Part shown: positions 34,689 to 42,938 of the stretch, in pieces
How positions within the stretch are numbered: the stretch's first letter is position 1
Layout of the letters: each line of letters starts with the position of its first letter
Assembly (NCBI GenBank): GCA_016792845.1
Contig: JAEUKH010000017.1
Location: 1-64,000 of the forward strand
Source of the DNA: Myxococcales bacterium
GTDB lineage: Bacteria > Myxococcota_A > Polyangia > Polyangiales > Ga0077539
Direction: 5' to 3'
Length of the DNA: 64,000 bases
Program-made: the position numbers and the translations under genes
Notes under the pieces: generated by a model
Told to the model about the DNA's origin: nothing
Database searches by the model: none
The model's input: the letters and a program-made list of their open reading frames with translations, nothing else

Positions 34689-36770
34689 ATGGACACCACC
34701 CAGCACAACCGCCTCATCTCGTTCATCTGGAACATCGCCGACGACGTGCTCCGCGATGTGTACGTGCGCGGAAAGTACCGCGACGTGATCCTCCCGATGA
34801 CGGTGCTCCGTCGCCTCGACGCGCTCCTCACGCCGACGCACGAGGCCGTGCTCCAGCAGAAGCGCGAGCTCGACGCCATCGGGCTCAAGGACCAGCACGA
34901 CCTGCTCTGCGGCGCCTCGGGCTTCGACTTCTACAACACCTCACCCTTCACCCTCGCGGGCGTGCGGGCGTCGGGTGTCGGAAACATCCGCCCCGACTTC
35001 GAGGCGTGGCTCGACGGCTTCTCGCCCAACGTCCAGGAGATCATCACGCGCTTCAAGTTCCGCGAGCAGCTCCGCGTTCTCGAAGAGGCCGACCGACTCA
35101 TGGGGCTCCTGGAGCGCTTTCTCTCGCCCTCGATCAACCTCTCGCCGAAAGACGTGCTCGACCCGCAGGGGAAGCTCATCCATCCCGGCCTGTCGAATCT
35201 CGGCATGGGCTACGTCTTCGAGGAGCTGCTGCGGCGCTTCTCGGAGGAGAACAACGAAGAGGCCGGCGAGCACTTCACCCCGCGCGAGGTCGTGCGGCTC
35301 ATGGCGAGCCTCGTGGTGTACCCCGTGCGGGAGCGAAACCTCTCGACGACCCTCACCATCTACGACTGCGCCTGCGGCACGGGCGGCATGCTTACCGAGG
35401 CCGAGACGATGCTCAAGGAGATCGCCGAGGCCCACGGCCACGCCGCGAGCGTCCACCTGCGAGGCCAGGAAGTAAGCCCCGAGACCTGGGCCATCTGCCA
35501 GGCCGACCTGATCATCAAGGGCGAGGCCCACGCGAGGGTGGAGTACGGCTCGACGCTCAGCGCCGACGCCTTCAAGCGCGACCGCTTTGACTTCATGCTC
35601 GCCAACCCGCCCTACGGAAAGAGCTGGAAGCTCGACCTCGAAAAGCTCCCCGCGGGCAACAAGCAAGCTGGAGAGAAGGTCAACGATCCGCGCTTCAACG
35701 TCACGCACCACGGCGAGACGCTCTCGCTCGCGACGCGGTCGAGCGACGGGCAGCTCATGTTCCTGGTGAACATGCTCGCGAAGATGAAGCCTGTGGACGA
35801 GGCCGCGCGCGCCGCGGGGCAGGTCACTGGGAGCCGCGTCGCGACGATCCACAACGGCTCGTCGATCATGACCGGCGACGCGGGTCAGGGCGAGTCGAAC
35901 ATCCGCCGCTGGGTCATCGAGAACGACTGGCTTGAGGCTGTCATCGCACTGCCCGAAAACCTCTTCTACAACACCGGCATCGCCACCTACGTCTGGGTGC
36001 TCTCGAACGACAAGGCTGAGAAGCGCCGCGGAAAGGTGCAGCTCATCGACGCCACCGAGCGCTTCGAGAAGCTGCGGCGCAACCTCGGGAAGAAGAACTG
36101 CCAGCTCTCCGACGCCGACGTGAAGTGGGTGCTCGACACCTACGAAGCGTGCGAGGACGGCGAGCACAGCAAGGTCTTCCCCAACGCGGCCTTCGGCTAC
36201 TGGCAGATCACGGTGGAGAGACCGCTGCGACTGCGCGTCGACCTCGGCGACGAGGCGCGCAAGGCCCTCGCCATGGCGCTGAAGGGCACGAAGGAGGAGG
36301 GGTTGCTGCCGGTGGTGGAGACGGTCGCGAAGGCCCGCGGCGCGGGTCCGCACCGTGACTGGAACGCGTTCCGCCAGTGGGTCACCGACGCGGCGAAGAA
36401 GGCGGGGGCGAAGGTCACAGACAAGGGCTGGAAGGCGCTGCGCGCGTCGCTCGCGACGACCGAACCGGAGGCCGAACCCGTGCGCGCGGAGAAGAGCGGC
36501 TATGAGCCCGACTCCGAGCTGCGCGACCACGAGAACGTGCCGATGACCGACACGGTGAAGGCGTACTTCAAGCGTGAGGTGATGCCGTACGTGCCCGATG
36601 CCTGGGTTGATGACGAGGCAACGGTGATCGGGTACGAGATCCCGTTCACGCGGCACTTCTATCAGCCCGCGCCGATGCGGAGCCTCGCGGAGATCGCGGA
36701 GGAGCTGCGGTGGCTGGAGAAGGAGAGCGAGGGCGTGCTGGCGCGGGTGCTGGGAGGCCAGGTTCAATGA
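34689..36770 (+). CDS. hsdM: Type I restriction-modification methyltransferase subunit
   Basis: 693 aa from the ATG at 34689. N6-adenine methyltransferase of a type I system: N-terminal helical HsdM domain (FIWNIADDVLRDVYVRGKY), SAM-binding DCACGTGGM near residue 226, and catalytic NPPYGKSW with N at residue 306. It is longer than the usual 500-550 aa because of a C-terminal region rich in Lys/Glu (to LARVLGGQVQ). It should pair with HsdS to modify the host sequence and, with HsdR, to cut unmodified DNA. Start 8 bp after the helicase-nuclease; the stop overlaps hsdS (ATGA). Confidence 0.96.
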   Translation: MDTTQHNRLISFIWNIADDVLRDVYVRGKYRDVILPMTVLRRLDALLTPTHEAVLQQKRELDAIGLKDQHDLLCGASGFDFYNTSPFTLAGVRASGVGNIRPDFEAWLDGFSPNVQEIITRFKFREQLRVLEEADRLMGLLERFLSPSINLSPKDVLDPQGKLIHPGLSNLGMGYVFEELLRRFSEENNEEAGEHFTPREVVRLMASLVVYPVRERNLSTTLTIYDCACGTGGMLTEAETMLKEIAEAHGHAASVHLRGQEVSPETWAICQADLIIKGEAHARVEYGSTLSADAFKRDRFDFMLANPPYGKSWKLDLEKLPAGNKQAGEKVNDPRFNVTHHGETLSLATRSSDGQLMFLVNMLAKMKPVDEAARAAGQVTGSRVATIHNGSSIMTGDAGQGESNIRRWVIENDWLEAVIALPENLFYNTGIATYVWVLSNDKAEKRRGKVQLIDATERFEKLRRNLGKKNCQLSDADVKWVLDTYEACEDGEHSKVFPNAAFGYWQITVERPLRLRVDLGDEARKALAMALKGTKEEGLLPVVETVAKARGAGPHRDWNAFRQWVTDAAKKAGAKVTDKGWKALRASLATTEPEAEPVRAEKSGYEPDSELRDHENVPMTDTVKAYFKREVMPYVPDAWVDDEATVIGYEIPFTRHFYQPAPMRSLAEIAEELRWLEKESEGVLARVLGGQVQ

Positions 36771-38026
36771 TCGACGTTGGCGAAACCAAGGCGTCAGCCG
36801 CACCGCAGTATTGGTTCGGGCGTGTTCCTCCGCGCTGGTCGGTGCACCGCATCAAGGATCTGATGCGGCCCGTGGACATTCGCTCATGCGACGGCACCCA
36901 ACGCCTGCTGTCGATGCGAATGAACTTTGGGCTTGTGCCGACAGACGAGTTCTCGACCAAGCCTGCCAACCCAGAGGATCTGATCGGATACAAGGTCGTC
37001 CGCCCCGGTCAGTTGGTCGTGAACCGAATGCAGGCGGGGAACGGTTTGATCTTCCTCTCCTCGCTCGACGGCATCGTCAGCCCAGATTACGCGGTCTTTC
37101 AGCCGACCACTGCTGCAAGCCTCACGTTTCTTGGCTTGTTGTTTCGTGCTCCGGTTAGCCGCACACACTTCCGACGTCTGTCGAAGGGCCTTGGAACTGG
37201 GACGTCGGGGTTTCTTCGTCTGTATGATGACGACTTCTTGGCCGTTCGGATCGCACTGCCGACCAAGGAAGAGCAAGACGCGATCGTCCGCTTCTTGGAA
37301 GAGAAGGAGCGCGACATCGAGCACTACCTCGCGACGAAGCGGAGGATGATCGAGGGTCTGGAACGACACCGTGACGCGGTGATCGCGGCGGCGATGAATC
37401 CGTCAACCGCGCCAGATTGGTCTCGCCGCCCATTGGTTGCTCTCCGCCGAATCACCGAAATTGTGGACTGCAAACACATCACCGCTGAGTTCGTGGACAC
37501 TGGCTACCCGCTCGCCAGCGTTCGTGAGGTCCAATCGATCACCGTGGATCTCTCCACAGCGAACAAGACAACCGCGCAGTACTACAACTCACTCGTCGAG
37601 GGGGGGCGCAGACCTAGGCAGGGTGATCTGATCTTTTGTCGAAACACGAGTATCAACGCATCGCTGGTCGAAACGGACCAAGAGTTCGCGATGGGCCAGG
37701 ACGTCTGTCTCATCAAAGGCGACCGCGTGCACGGCCGCTTCCTCGTCTACGCTCTCCGAAGCGCAGTCGTGAGGGAGCAGCTCGACCGGCTCCTCGTCGG
37801 CGCGACGATCAAACGCGTCAACGTCGCGGACGTTCGCAACCTCTCAGTCCCGTCCTACACGCTTGATGAGCAGACGCGAATCGCGCAGCGAATCGACGCC
37901 TCCCTCACACCCATCAAAGAGGCGGAGATCGTCATTCAACGCGAGATCGCCGCGATGGAGGAGTACCGCACCCGCCTCATCGCGGACGCGGTGACGGGGC
38001 AGATCGACGTGCGGAGGGCGACGTGA
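36767..38026 (+). CDS. hsdS: Type I restriction-modification specificity subunit
   Basis: 419 aa. The ATG at 36767 overlaps the hsdM stop and has GGGAGG 9 nt upstream. Two target-recognition domains are each followed by a conserved helical spacer: first LPTKEEQDAIVRFLEEKERDIE, second YTLDEQTRIAQRIDASLTPIKE. These determine the bipartite DNA target. Base composition is visibly less GC-rich here than in neighbouring genes, as is common for exchanged recognition domains. The target sequence cannot be predicted. The stop codon lies exactly at the left end of the palindromic element 2. Confidence 0.95.
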   Translation: MIDVGETKASAAPQYWFGRVPPRWSVHRIKDLMRPVDIRSCDGTQRLLSMRMNFGLVPTDEFSTKPANPEDLIGYKVVRPGQLVVNRMQAGNGLIFLSSLDGIVSPDYAVFQPTTAASLTFLGLLFRAPVSRTHFRRLSKGLGTGTSGFLRLYDDDFLAVRIALPTKEEQDAIVRFLEEKERDIEHYLATKRRMIEGLERHRDAVIAAAMNPSTAPDWSRRPLVALRRITEIVDCKHITAEFVDTGYPLASVREVQSITVDLSTANKTTAQYYNSLVEGGRRPRQGDLIFCRNTSINASLVETDQEFAMGQDVCLIKGDRVHGRFLVYALRSAVVREQLDRLLVGATIKRVNVADVRNLSVPSYTLDEQTRIAQRIDASLTPIKEAEIVIQREIAAMEEYRTRLIADAVTGQIDVRRAT

Positions 38027-38589
38027 CCTCACCCCCCGCTGCCGCGCGCCCCCTCTCCCTGTCAGGAGAGTGGGCTGGATGTGCTGATGGAGAGGGGATT
38101 GTGCCGAAGGCGTTGTCAGCTTCGCCCGACAGTTCAACGATCACACCAGCAGAATCCGAAGCCTCCTCTCCTGACAGGGAGAGGGGGCGCGCGGCAGCGG
38201 GGGGTGAGGTCGGTGTTGCGCGTGCCCGCACATTCATCGACCCAACATGGAAGGCGGCAGCGCGCGCGGCGCGTGGCTCGCCGACGCCTTCTGAGGCACG
38301 CGCGTGGGAGATCTTGCGTGACCGTCGGTGTCTGGGGCTGAAGTTCCGCCGCGAGCAGATTGTGGACGGCCTTCGCCTCGACTTCTATTGCGCTTCGCTG
38401 CGTCTCGGGCTGGAGATTGACGGCGGCGTCCACGACGAACCCGACCAACGGGTGTACGACGCGGCGCGCACGCAGGCGTTGGAGGCCCTCCACATCCACA
38501 TGCTGCGGGTGCGCAACGAGGACGTGTCGCGCGAAACCTTCGAGGCGTTGTTGTGGCCGCTGCTGGACGGAGCCCACGATGAAGGTTGA
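38023..38589 (+). CDS. DUF559 (Vsr-like) endonuclease, N-terminus encoded by palindromic element
   Basis: 188 aa if the GTG at 38023, overlapping the hsdS stop, is used; a GTG at 38101 inside the spacer is the alternative. The conserved domain begins near residue 70 (TPSEARAWEILRDRRCLGLKFRREQ) and has the PD-(D/E)xK/Vsr-like core: DGLRLDFYC and LGLEIDGGVHDEPDQRVYD. The first 65 residues translate the palindromic element and read as a low-complexity SPDRERGRAAAGG type peptide. DUF559 proteins are small putative nucleases; their role is not established. The 3' end overlaps the DUF1016 gene by 11 bp. Confidence 0.82.
   Translation: MTSPPAAARPLSLSGEWAGCADGEGIVPKALSASPDSSTITPAESEASSPDRERGRAAAGGEVGVARARTFIDPTWKAAARAARGSPTPSEARAWEILRDRRCLGLKFRREQIVDGLRLDFYCASLRLGLEIDGGVHDEPDQRVYDAARTQALEALHIHMLRVRNEDVSRETFEALLWPLLDGAHDEG
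38025..38211. repeat. Palindromic element 2: perfect 46-bp inverted arms
   Basis: Left arm 38025-38070 and right arm 38166-38211 are exact reverse complements with a 95-bp spacer. The inner word CTCTCCTGACAGGGAGAG plus G-run and CGCG, and the outer word GGGGGTGAGGTC, are shared with the element at 5747-5995; the middle of each arm and the spacer differ. The left end coincides with the hsdS stop codon, and the right arm lies within the reading frame leading into the DUF559 domain. Confidence 0.92.
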
Positions 38590-39667
38590 CCTGCCCGATG
38601 GGTTCCGCCCCTTCGTCGAAGCGCTCAAGGCGCACATCCGCGAGGCGCAGGTCCGCGCGGCGCTCGCGGTCAACCGCGCGCTCCTCACGCTCTACTGGAA
38701 CATCGGCCGTGCCATCACGGAGCGCCAGGAGGTCGAGGGCTGGGGCGCGAAGGTGATCGACCAGCTCGCAGACGAGATCCAGCGGGCCTTCCCCGGCGTC
38801 GGCGGCTTCTCCCGCGCGAACATCTACCGGATGCGGGCCTTCTACGGTGCTTTCCCAGTGAAAACCCAGGGTCACATAATTGTCTCGCAGCCTGCGCGAC
38901 AATTCGCGGAGCACCTCCCGGACGAGGTGCTCGACCTCCCGTGGTGGCACCACGTCGTACTCCTCCAGCGCCTCAAGGACCCCACCCTGCGGGGATGGTA
39001 CGCGCGGGCCGCCGTCGAGGGCGGCTGGAGCCGGGCGGTGCTCCTCACGCAGATCGACACGCGGCTCCACGAACGCGAGGGCGCGGCGATCACCAACTTC
39101 GCCCGAGCGCTTCCGCCGCCGCAGTCCGACCTCGCGCGGCAGTCGCTCAAGGACCCCTACGTCTTCGACTTCCTGACGCTCAGTCGCGACGTGCAAGAAC
39201 GTGAGCTCGAAGCGGGCCTCGTCGCGCACGTCGAGCGCTTCCTGATGGAGCTCGGCGTCGGCTTCGCTTTCGTGGGGCGGCAGGTGCACCTCCAGGTCGG
39301 CGAGCAGGACTTCTACCTCGACCTTCTCTTCTATCACCTCAAGCTCCGGTGCTTCGTGGTGATCGAGCTCAAGGCCGTGGCCTTCGAGCCCGAGTTCGCA
39401 GGCAAGATGAACTTCTACCTCTCCGCCGTGGACGCCCAGATGCGGCACCCGAGCGACGCGCCGAGCCTCGGGGTGATCCTGTGCAAGGGCCGCGACCGGG
39501 TGGTGGTCGAGTACGCCCTGCGCGACGTGCAGAAGCCCATCGGCGTCGCCGAGTGGGAGACCCGCCTCGTGGCCTCGCTGCCCGAGGAACTGAAGGGCGC
39601 GCTGCCCTCCGTCGAGCAGCTCGAAGCCGAGCTCAGCGCGACGGGCACCTCGGAGGAGAACCCATGA
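38579..39667 (+). CDS. DUF1016/YhcG-type PD-(D/E)xK nuclease
   Basis: 362 aa from the ATG at 38579, overlapping the end of the DUF559 gene. The N-terminal half (NRALLTLYWNIGRAI, WGAKVIDQLADEI, LPWWHHVVLLQRLKD) is the DUF1016 helical domain. The C-terminal half is the nuclease, with FYLDLLFYH and FVVIELKA giving the D...ExK core. Such proteins are regularly found inside type I restriction loci and defence islands; their exact function is unsettled. The stop overlaps the hsdR start (ATGA), so it is translated with the restriction subunit. Confidence 0.93.
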   Translation: MKVDLPDGFRPFVEALKAHIREAQVRAALAVNRALLTLYWNIGRAITERQEVEGWGAKVIDQLADEIQRAFPGVGGFSRANIYRMRAFYGAFPVKTQGHIIVSQPARQFAEHLPDEVLDLPWWHHVVLLQRLKDPTLRGWYARAAVEGGWSRAVLLTQIDTRLHEREGAAITNFARALPPPQSDLARQSLKDPYVFDFLTLSRDVQERELEAGLVAHVERFLMELGVGFAFVGRQVHLQVGEQDFYLDLLFYHLKLRCFVVIELKAVAFEPEFAGKMNFYLSAVDAQMRHPSDAPSLGVILCKGRDRVVVEYALRDVQKPIGVAEWETRLVASLPEELKGALPSVEQLEAELSATGTSEENP

Positions 39668-42651
39668 CCACGGATCTTTCGGAGAAGGGCCTCGAAGCGA
39701 TCATTGCCGACTCGCTCACGCGCGACGGCGGTTGGACGGCGGGCACCCCGACGACCTTCGACCGCGTGCGCGCGTTCGACCCGACCGAGCTCATGGCCTT
39801 CATCATGGCGACGCAGAGCTACCCCGCCGTTGCGCAGGGCCTCGACGTACCCGGCAAGAAGCGCGAGGACTTCCTCGACCGCGTGCAGTCGGAGCTCGCA
39901 AAGCGCGGGGTGGCCGACGTGCTGCGCAAGGGCGTCAAGCACGGCCCCGGCGACTTCACGCTGTACTTCCCGCGCCCCACGCCGGGCAACGTCGTCGCCG
40001 CCGAGAACCACGCGCTCAACCGCTTCACGGTGGTGCGCCAGCTCCGGTACAGCCCCGATCAGAAGTCCCGCGCGCTCGACCTCGCGCTGCTGCTTAACGG
40101 GCTCCCCATCGCGACCTTCGAACTGAAGAACCACTACACCAAGCAGAACGTCCGCGATGCCATTCGGCAGTACCAGCTCGACCGCGACCCGACCGACACG
40201 ATCTTCCAGATGGGCCGCTGCCTCGTGCACTTCGCCGTCGATGACCGCGAGGTCATGATGTGCCCGCACCTGCGCGGCAAGGAGAGCTGGTTCCTGCCCT
40301 TCAACCGCGGATTCAACGACGGCGCGGGCAATCCCCCCAACCCGAAGGGCACAGCCACCGACTACCTCTGGTGCGACGTGCTCACGCGCCCGAGCGTGTG
40401 CGAGCTCATCGAGAGCTACGCCTGGATCGTCGAGGAGGAGGACCGTCACGAGAAGAAGACCCGCAAGCCGGTGTTTCCCCGCTACCACCAGCGCGACGCG
40501 GTGCGGGCGCTGCTTGCAGACGCGGCGACGCACGGCGGGGGGCAGCGCTACCTCGTGCAACACTCCGCGGGCTCGGGCAAGAGCAACACGATCACCTGGC
40601 TGGTGCACCAGCTACTCCCGCTCAAGTGGGCCGCGGGGGCGCTCTTCGACTCGGTGATCGTCGTGACCGACCGCCGCGTGCTCGACGATCAGCTCAAGAA
40701 GAACATCAAGCAGTTCGCGCACGTCAGCTCGCTGGTGGGCCACGCGGAGAACTCCGAGAAGCTCCGCGAGCACATCACCGAGGGCAAGCGGATCATCATT
40801 ACGACGGTGCAGAAGTTCCCCATCGTGCTCGACCAGATCGGGAGCGAGCACCGCGGGCGGCGCTTCGCGATCGTGATCGACGAGGCCCACTCCAGCCAGG
40901 GCGGCCGGACGATGGCGAAGATGCACCTCGCCCTCAACGAGGCGGGCGTCACGAAGCCCGGCGACGAAGACGAGGACAGCTACGAGGACCTCATCAACGA
41001 GGTGATGTCGTCGCGCAAGATGCTCTCGAACGCGAGCTACTTCGCCTTCACCGCGACGCCGAAGAACAAGACGCTGGAGATGTTCGGCATCCCCTTCGTT
41101 GAGGGGGGCGAGACGAAGTACAGGCCATTCCATGCCTACACGATGAAGCAGGCCATCGAGGAGGGCTTCATCAAGGACGTGCTCGCGAACTACACCCCGG
41201 TGCAGAGCTGGTACAAGATCGCCAAGACCGTCGCCGACGACCCGCAGTACGACGCCAAGCAGGCGACGAAGAAGCTCCGCCGGTACGTCGAGGGGCACGA
41301 GACGGCGCTACGCAAGAAGGCCGAGATCATGATCGATCACTTCCACGAGGAGGTGCTCGACAAGAAGAAGCTCGGCGGCCGGGCGCGGGCGATGGTGGTG
41401 TGCGCGGGGATCAAGCGGGCCATCGCGTACAAGAAGGTCTTCGACGCCTACCTCATCGAGCGCAAGAGCCCCTGGAAATCCATCGTGGCCTTCTCGGGCG
41501 AGCAGGACATCGACGACGACGAGGCCCCCGCGAAGGAGGACGGTTCGAAGGCCACGCGGAGGGTGGACGAGGCGGGGCTCAACGGCTTCCCGAGCAGCAA
41601 GATCCCCGAACGCTTCGCGAGCGACAAGTTCGCGTACCGGTTCCTGATCTGCGCGGACAAGTTTCAGACGGGCTTCGACGAGCCGCTGCTGCACACGATG
41701 TACGTGGACAAGCCGCTCGCCGGGCCGAAGGCGGTGCAGACGCTCTCGCGGCTCAACCGCGCGCACCCCGAGAAGCGCGACTGCTTCGTCCTCGACTTCA
41801 TGAACGACGAGGACACCATTCGCGACAGCTTCGCGCCCTACTACCGCACGACGATCCTGAGCGGCGCGACGGACGCGAACAAGCTCCACGACCTGAAGGC
41901 CGACCTCGACGGCGCGCAGGTCTACAGCGACGCGCAGGTGAAGGAGGTCGTGCGGCTCTACCTCACCGACAAGGAGCGCCCGAAGATCGACGCGGTCTTG
42001 GACCCGTGCGTCGAGGTCTACAAGCAGCTCGACGAGCAGGGGCAGGTGGACTTCAAGGCGAAGGCCAAGGCGTTCACGCGCACCTACGCGTTCCTCGCGA
42101 CGGTGCTGCCGTACACCAACGCCGCGTGGGAGGAGCTTTCGACCTTCTTGGAGTTTCTCACGTCGCGGTTGCCTGCGCCCGCGGAGACCGACCTCTCGCA
42201 GGGCGTGCTCGACGCGATCGACATGGAGAGCTACCGCGCCGAGCGGCTGGCCTCGCTGAAGATCGCGCTCGACGACAAGGAGGGCTGCGTGGACCCCGTG
42301 CCGGTGGGTGCGGGAGGCGCGAAGCCCGAGTCGAAGCTCGACCTGCTGTCGAACATCATCCGCGAGTTCAACGAGCGCTTCGGGAAGATGTTCCAGAACC
42401 CGAAGGTGGCGGAGAAGTCCGTCACCGAGATCCTCCCGGAGCTCATCAAGGCCGACAAGGCGTTCCAGAACGCGGCGGCCAACAGCGACGCGCGGAACGC
42501 CCGCCTGGAGCACGACCGCGCGCTGAAGAACGCGATGCGCGTGCTGCTCAAGGACAACTCCGAGCTCGTGAAGCAGTTCTACGACAACGAGAGCTTCCGA
42601 ACGTGGGTGTCAGACATGCTCTTCAACATCGACTACGACGGCGCGGCCTAG
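39664..42651 (+). CDS. hsdR: Type I restriction endonuclease/translocase subunit
   Basis: 995 aa. The N-terminal nuclease region has LDLALLLNGLPIATFELKN (D...ExK). The motor follows: Walker A SAGSGKSNTI near residue 303, DEAH-type VIDEAHSSQGG, FTATPKNKT and the later motif KFQTGFDEPLLHTMYVDK. The C-terminal 200 residues are helical and would dock onto HsdM/HsdS. It translocates and cleaves DNA lacking host methylation. Last gene of the island operon; 183 bp of apparently non-coding DNA separate it from the right direct repeat. Confidence 0.96.
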   Translation: MTTDLSEKGLEAIIADSLTRDGGWTAGTPTTFDRVRAFDPTELMAFIMATQSYPAVAQGLDVPGKKREDFLDRVQSELAKRGVADVLRKGVKHGPGDFTLYFPRPTPGNVVAAENHALNRFTVVRQLRYSPDQKSRALDLALLLNGLPIATFELKNHYTKQNVRDAIRQYQLDRDPTDTIFQMGRCLVHFAVDDREVMMCPHLRGKESWFLPFNRGFNDGAGNPPNPKGTATDYLWCDVLTRPSVCELIESYAWIVEEEDRHEKKTRKPVFPRYHQRDAVRALLADAATHGGGQRYLVQHSAGSGKSNTITWLVHQLLPLKWAAGALFDSVIVVTDRRVLDDQLKKNIKQFAHVSSLVGHAENSEKLREHITEGKRIIITTVQKFPIVLDQIGSEHRGRRFAIVIDEAHSSQGGRTMAKMHLALNEAGVTKPGDEDEDSYEDLINEVMSSRKMLSNASYFAFTATPKNKTLEMFGIPFVEGGETKYRPFHAYTMKQAIEEGFIKDVLANYTPVQSWYKIAKTVADDPQYDAKQATKKLRRYVEGHETALRKKAEIMIDHFHEEVLDKKKLGGRARAMVVCAGIKRAIAYKKVFDAYLIERKSPWKSIVAFSGEQDIDDDEAPAKEDGSKATRRVDEAGLNGFPSSKIPERFASDKFAYRFLICADKFQTGFDEPLLHTMYVDKPLAGPKAVQTLSRLNRAHPEKRDCFVLDFMNDEDTIRDSFAPYYRTTILSGATDANKLHDLKADLDGAQVYSDAQVKEVVRLYLTDKERPKIDAVLDPCVEVYKQLDEQGQVDFKAKAKAFTRTYAFLATVLPYTNAAWEELSTFLEFLTSRLPAPAETDLSQGVLDAIDMESYRAERLASLKIALDDKEGCVDPVPVGAGGAKPESKLDLLSNIIREFNERFGKMFQNPKVAEKSVTEILPELIKADKAFQNAAANSDARNARLEHDRALKNAMRVLLKDNSELVKQFYDNESFRTWVSDMLFNIDYDGAA

Positions 42652-42834
42652 AGACGCGCCCAAGTCGTCTCCCGTCGCCCCACTTTAGGTCCGCGGCGCG
42701 CTGCTGCGTTGCCGGGTCTCGACGGGCCAACAGTCCGTCTTCGCCCCGTCGCCTTGCATCACTTGCGCCCCTTCGCGGTGCTCGGTCCGACGAGTTGGTC
42801 GCGTCTCTCGTCAACGATCGCCCCAAGTTGCGCC

Positions 42835-42938
42835 CCCGCGCCGGTGAGGTGGGCAAGCGCGAGGGCGAGGTCGAACACCACGAGCACTGAGCGCGGCGCT
42901 AACAGCCGCGATGCGAAGGGCGCGCGAAGATCTTGCCG
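42835..42938. repeat. Right direct repeat of island (attR-like)
   Basis: Counterpart of 31603-31706 with one mismatch (T at 42845). It contains a non-functional copy of the antiporter's last codons and stop (to 42890) and the authentic last codons and stop of the FAD-oxidase gene (from 42899, minus strand). The inner side, 42652-42834, shows no gene. Confidence 0.92.

Larger units (their letters stand above)
31603..42938. mobile_element. 11.2-kb restriction/defence island with 104-bp terminal direct repeats
   Basis: Direct repeats at 31603-31706 and 42835-42938 (103 of 104 identical; C/T at 31613/42845) bound an insert of 11,232 bp period. Contents in order, all on the plus strand: helicase-nuclease (frameshifted), hsdM, hsdS, palindromic element, DUF559, DUF1016, hsdR. 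Nearly all start and stop codons overlap. There is no integrase, transposase or tRNA target. Removing the insert restores two convergent host genes whose stops would be 8 bp apart. The mode of insertion is unknown; site-specific integration with a lost or in-trans recombinase, or homologous recombination of a circular form carrying the same junction, would both fit. Confidence 0.85.

Noticed and set aside
31707..42834. Integrase or transposase gene in the island
   Set aside because: All frames of the island are accounted for by the helicase-nuclease, restriction and nuclease genes; the two short flanks show no recombinase motif.
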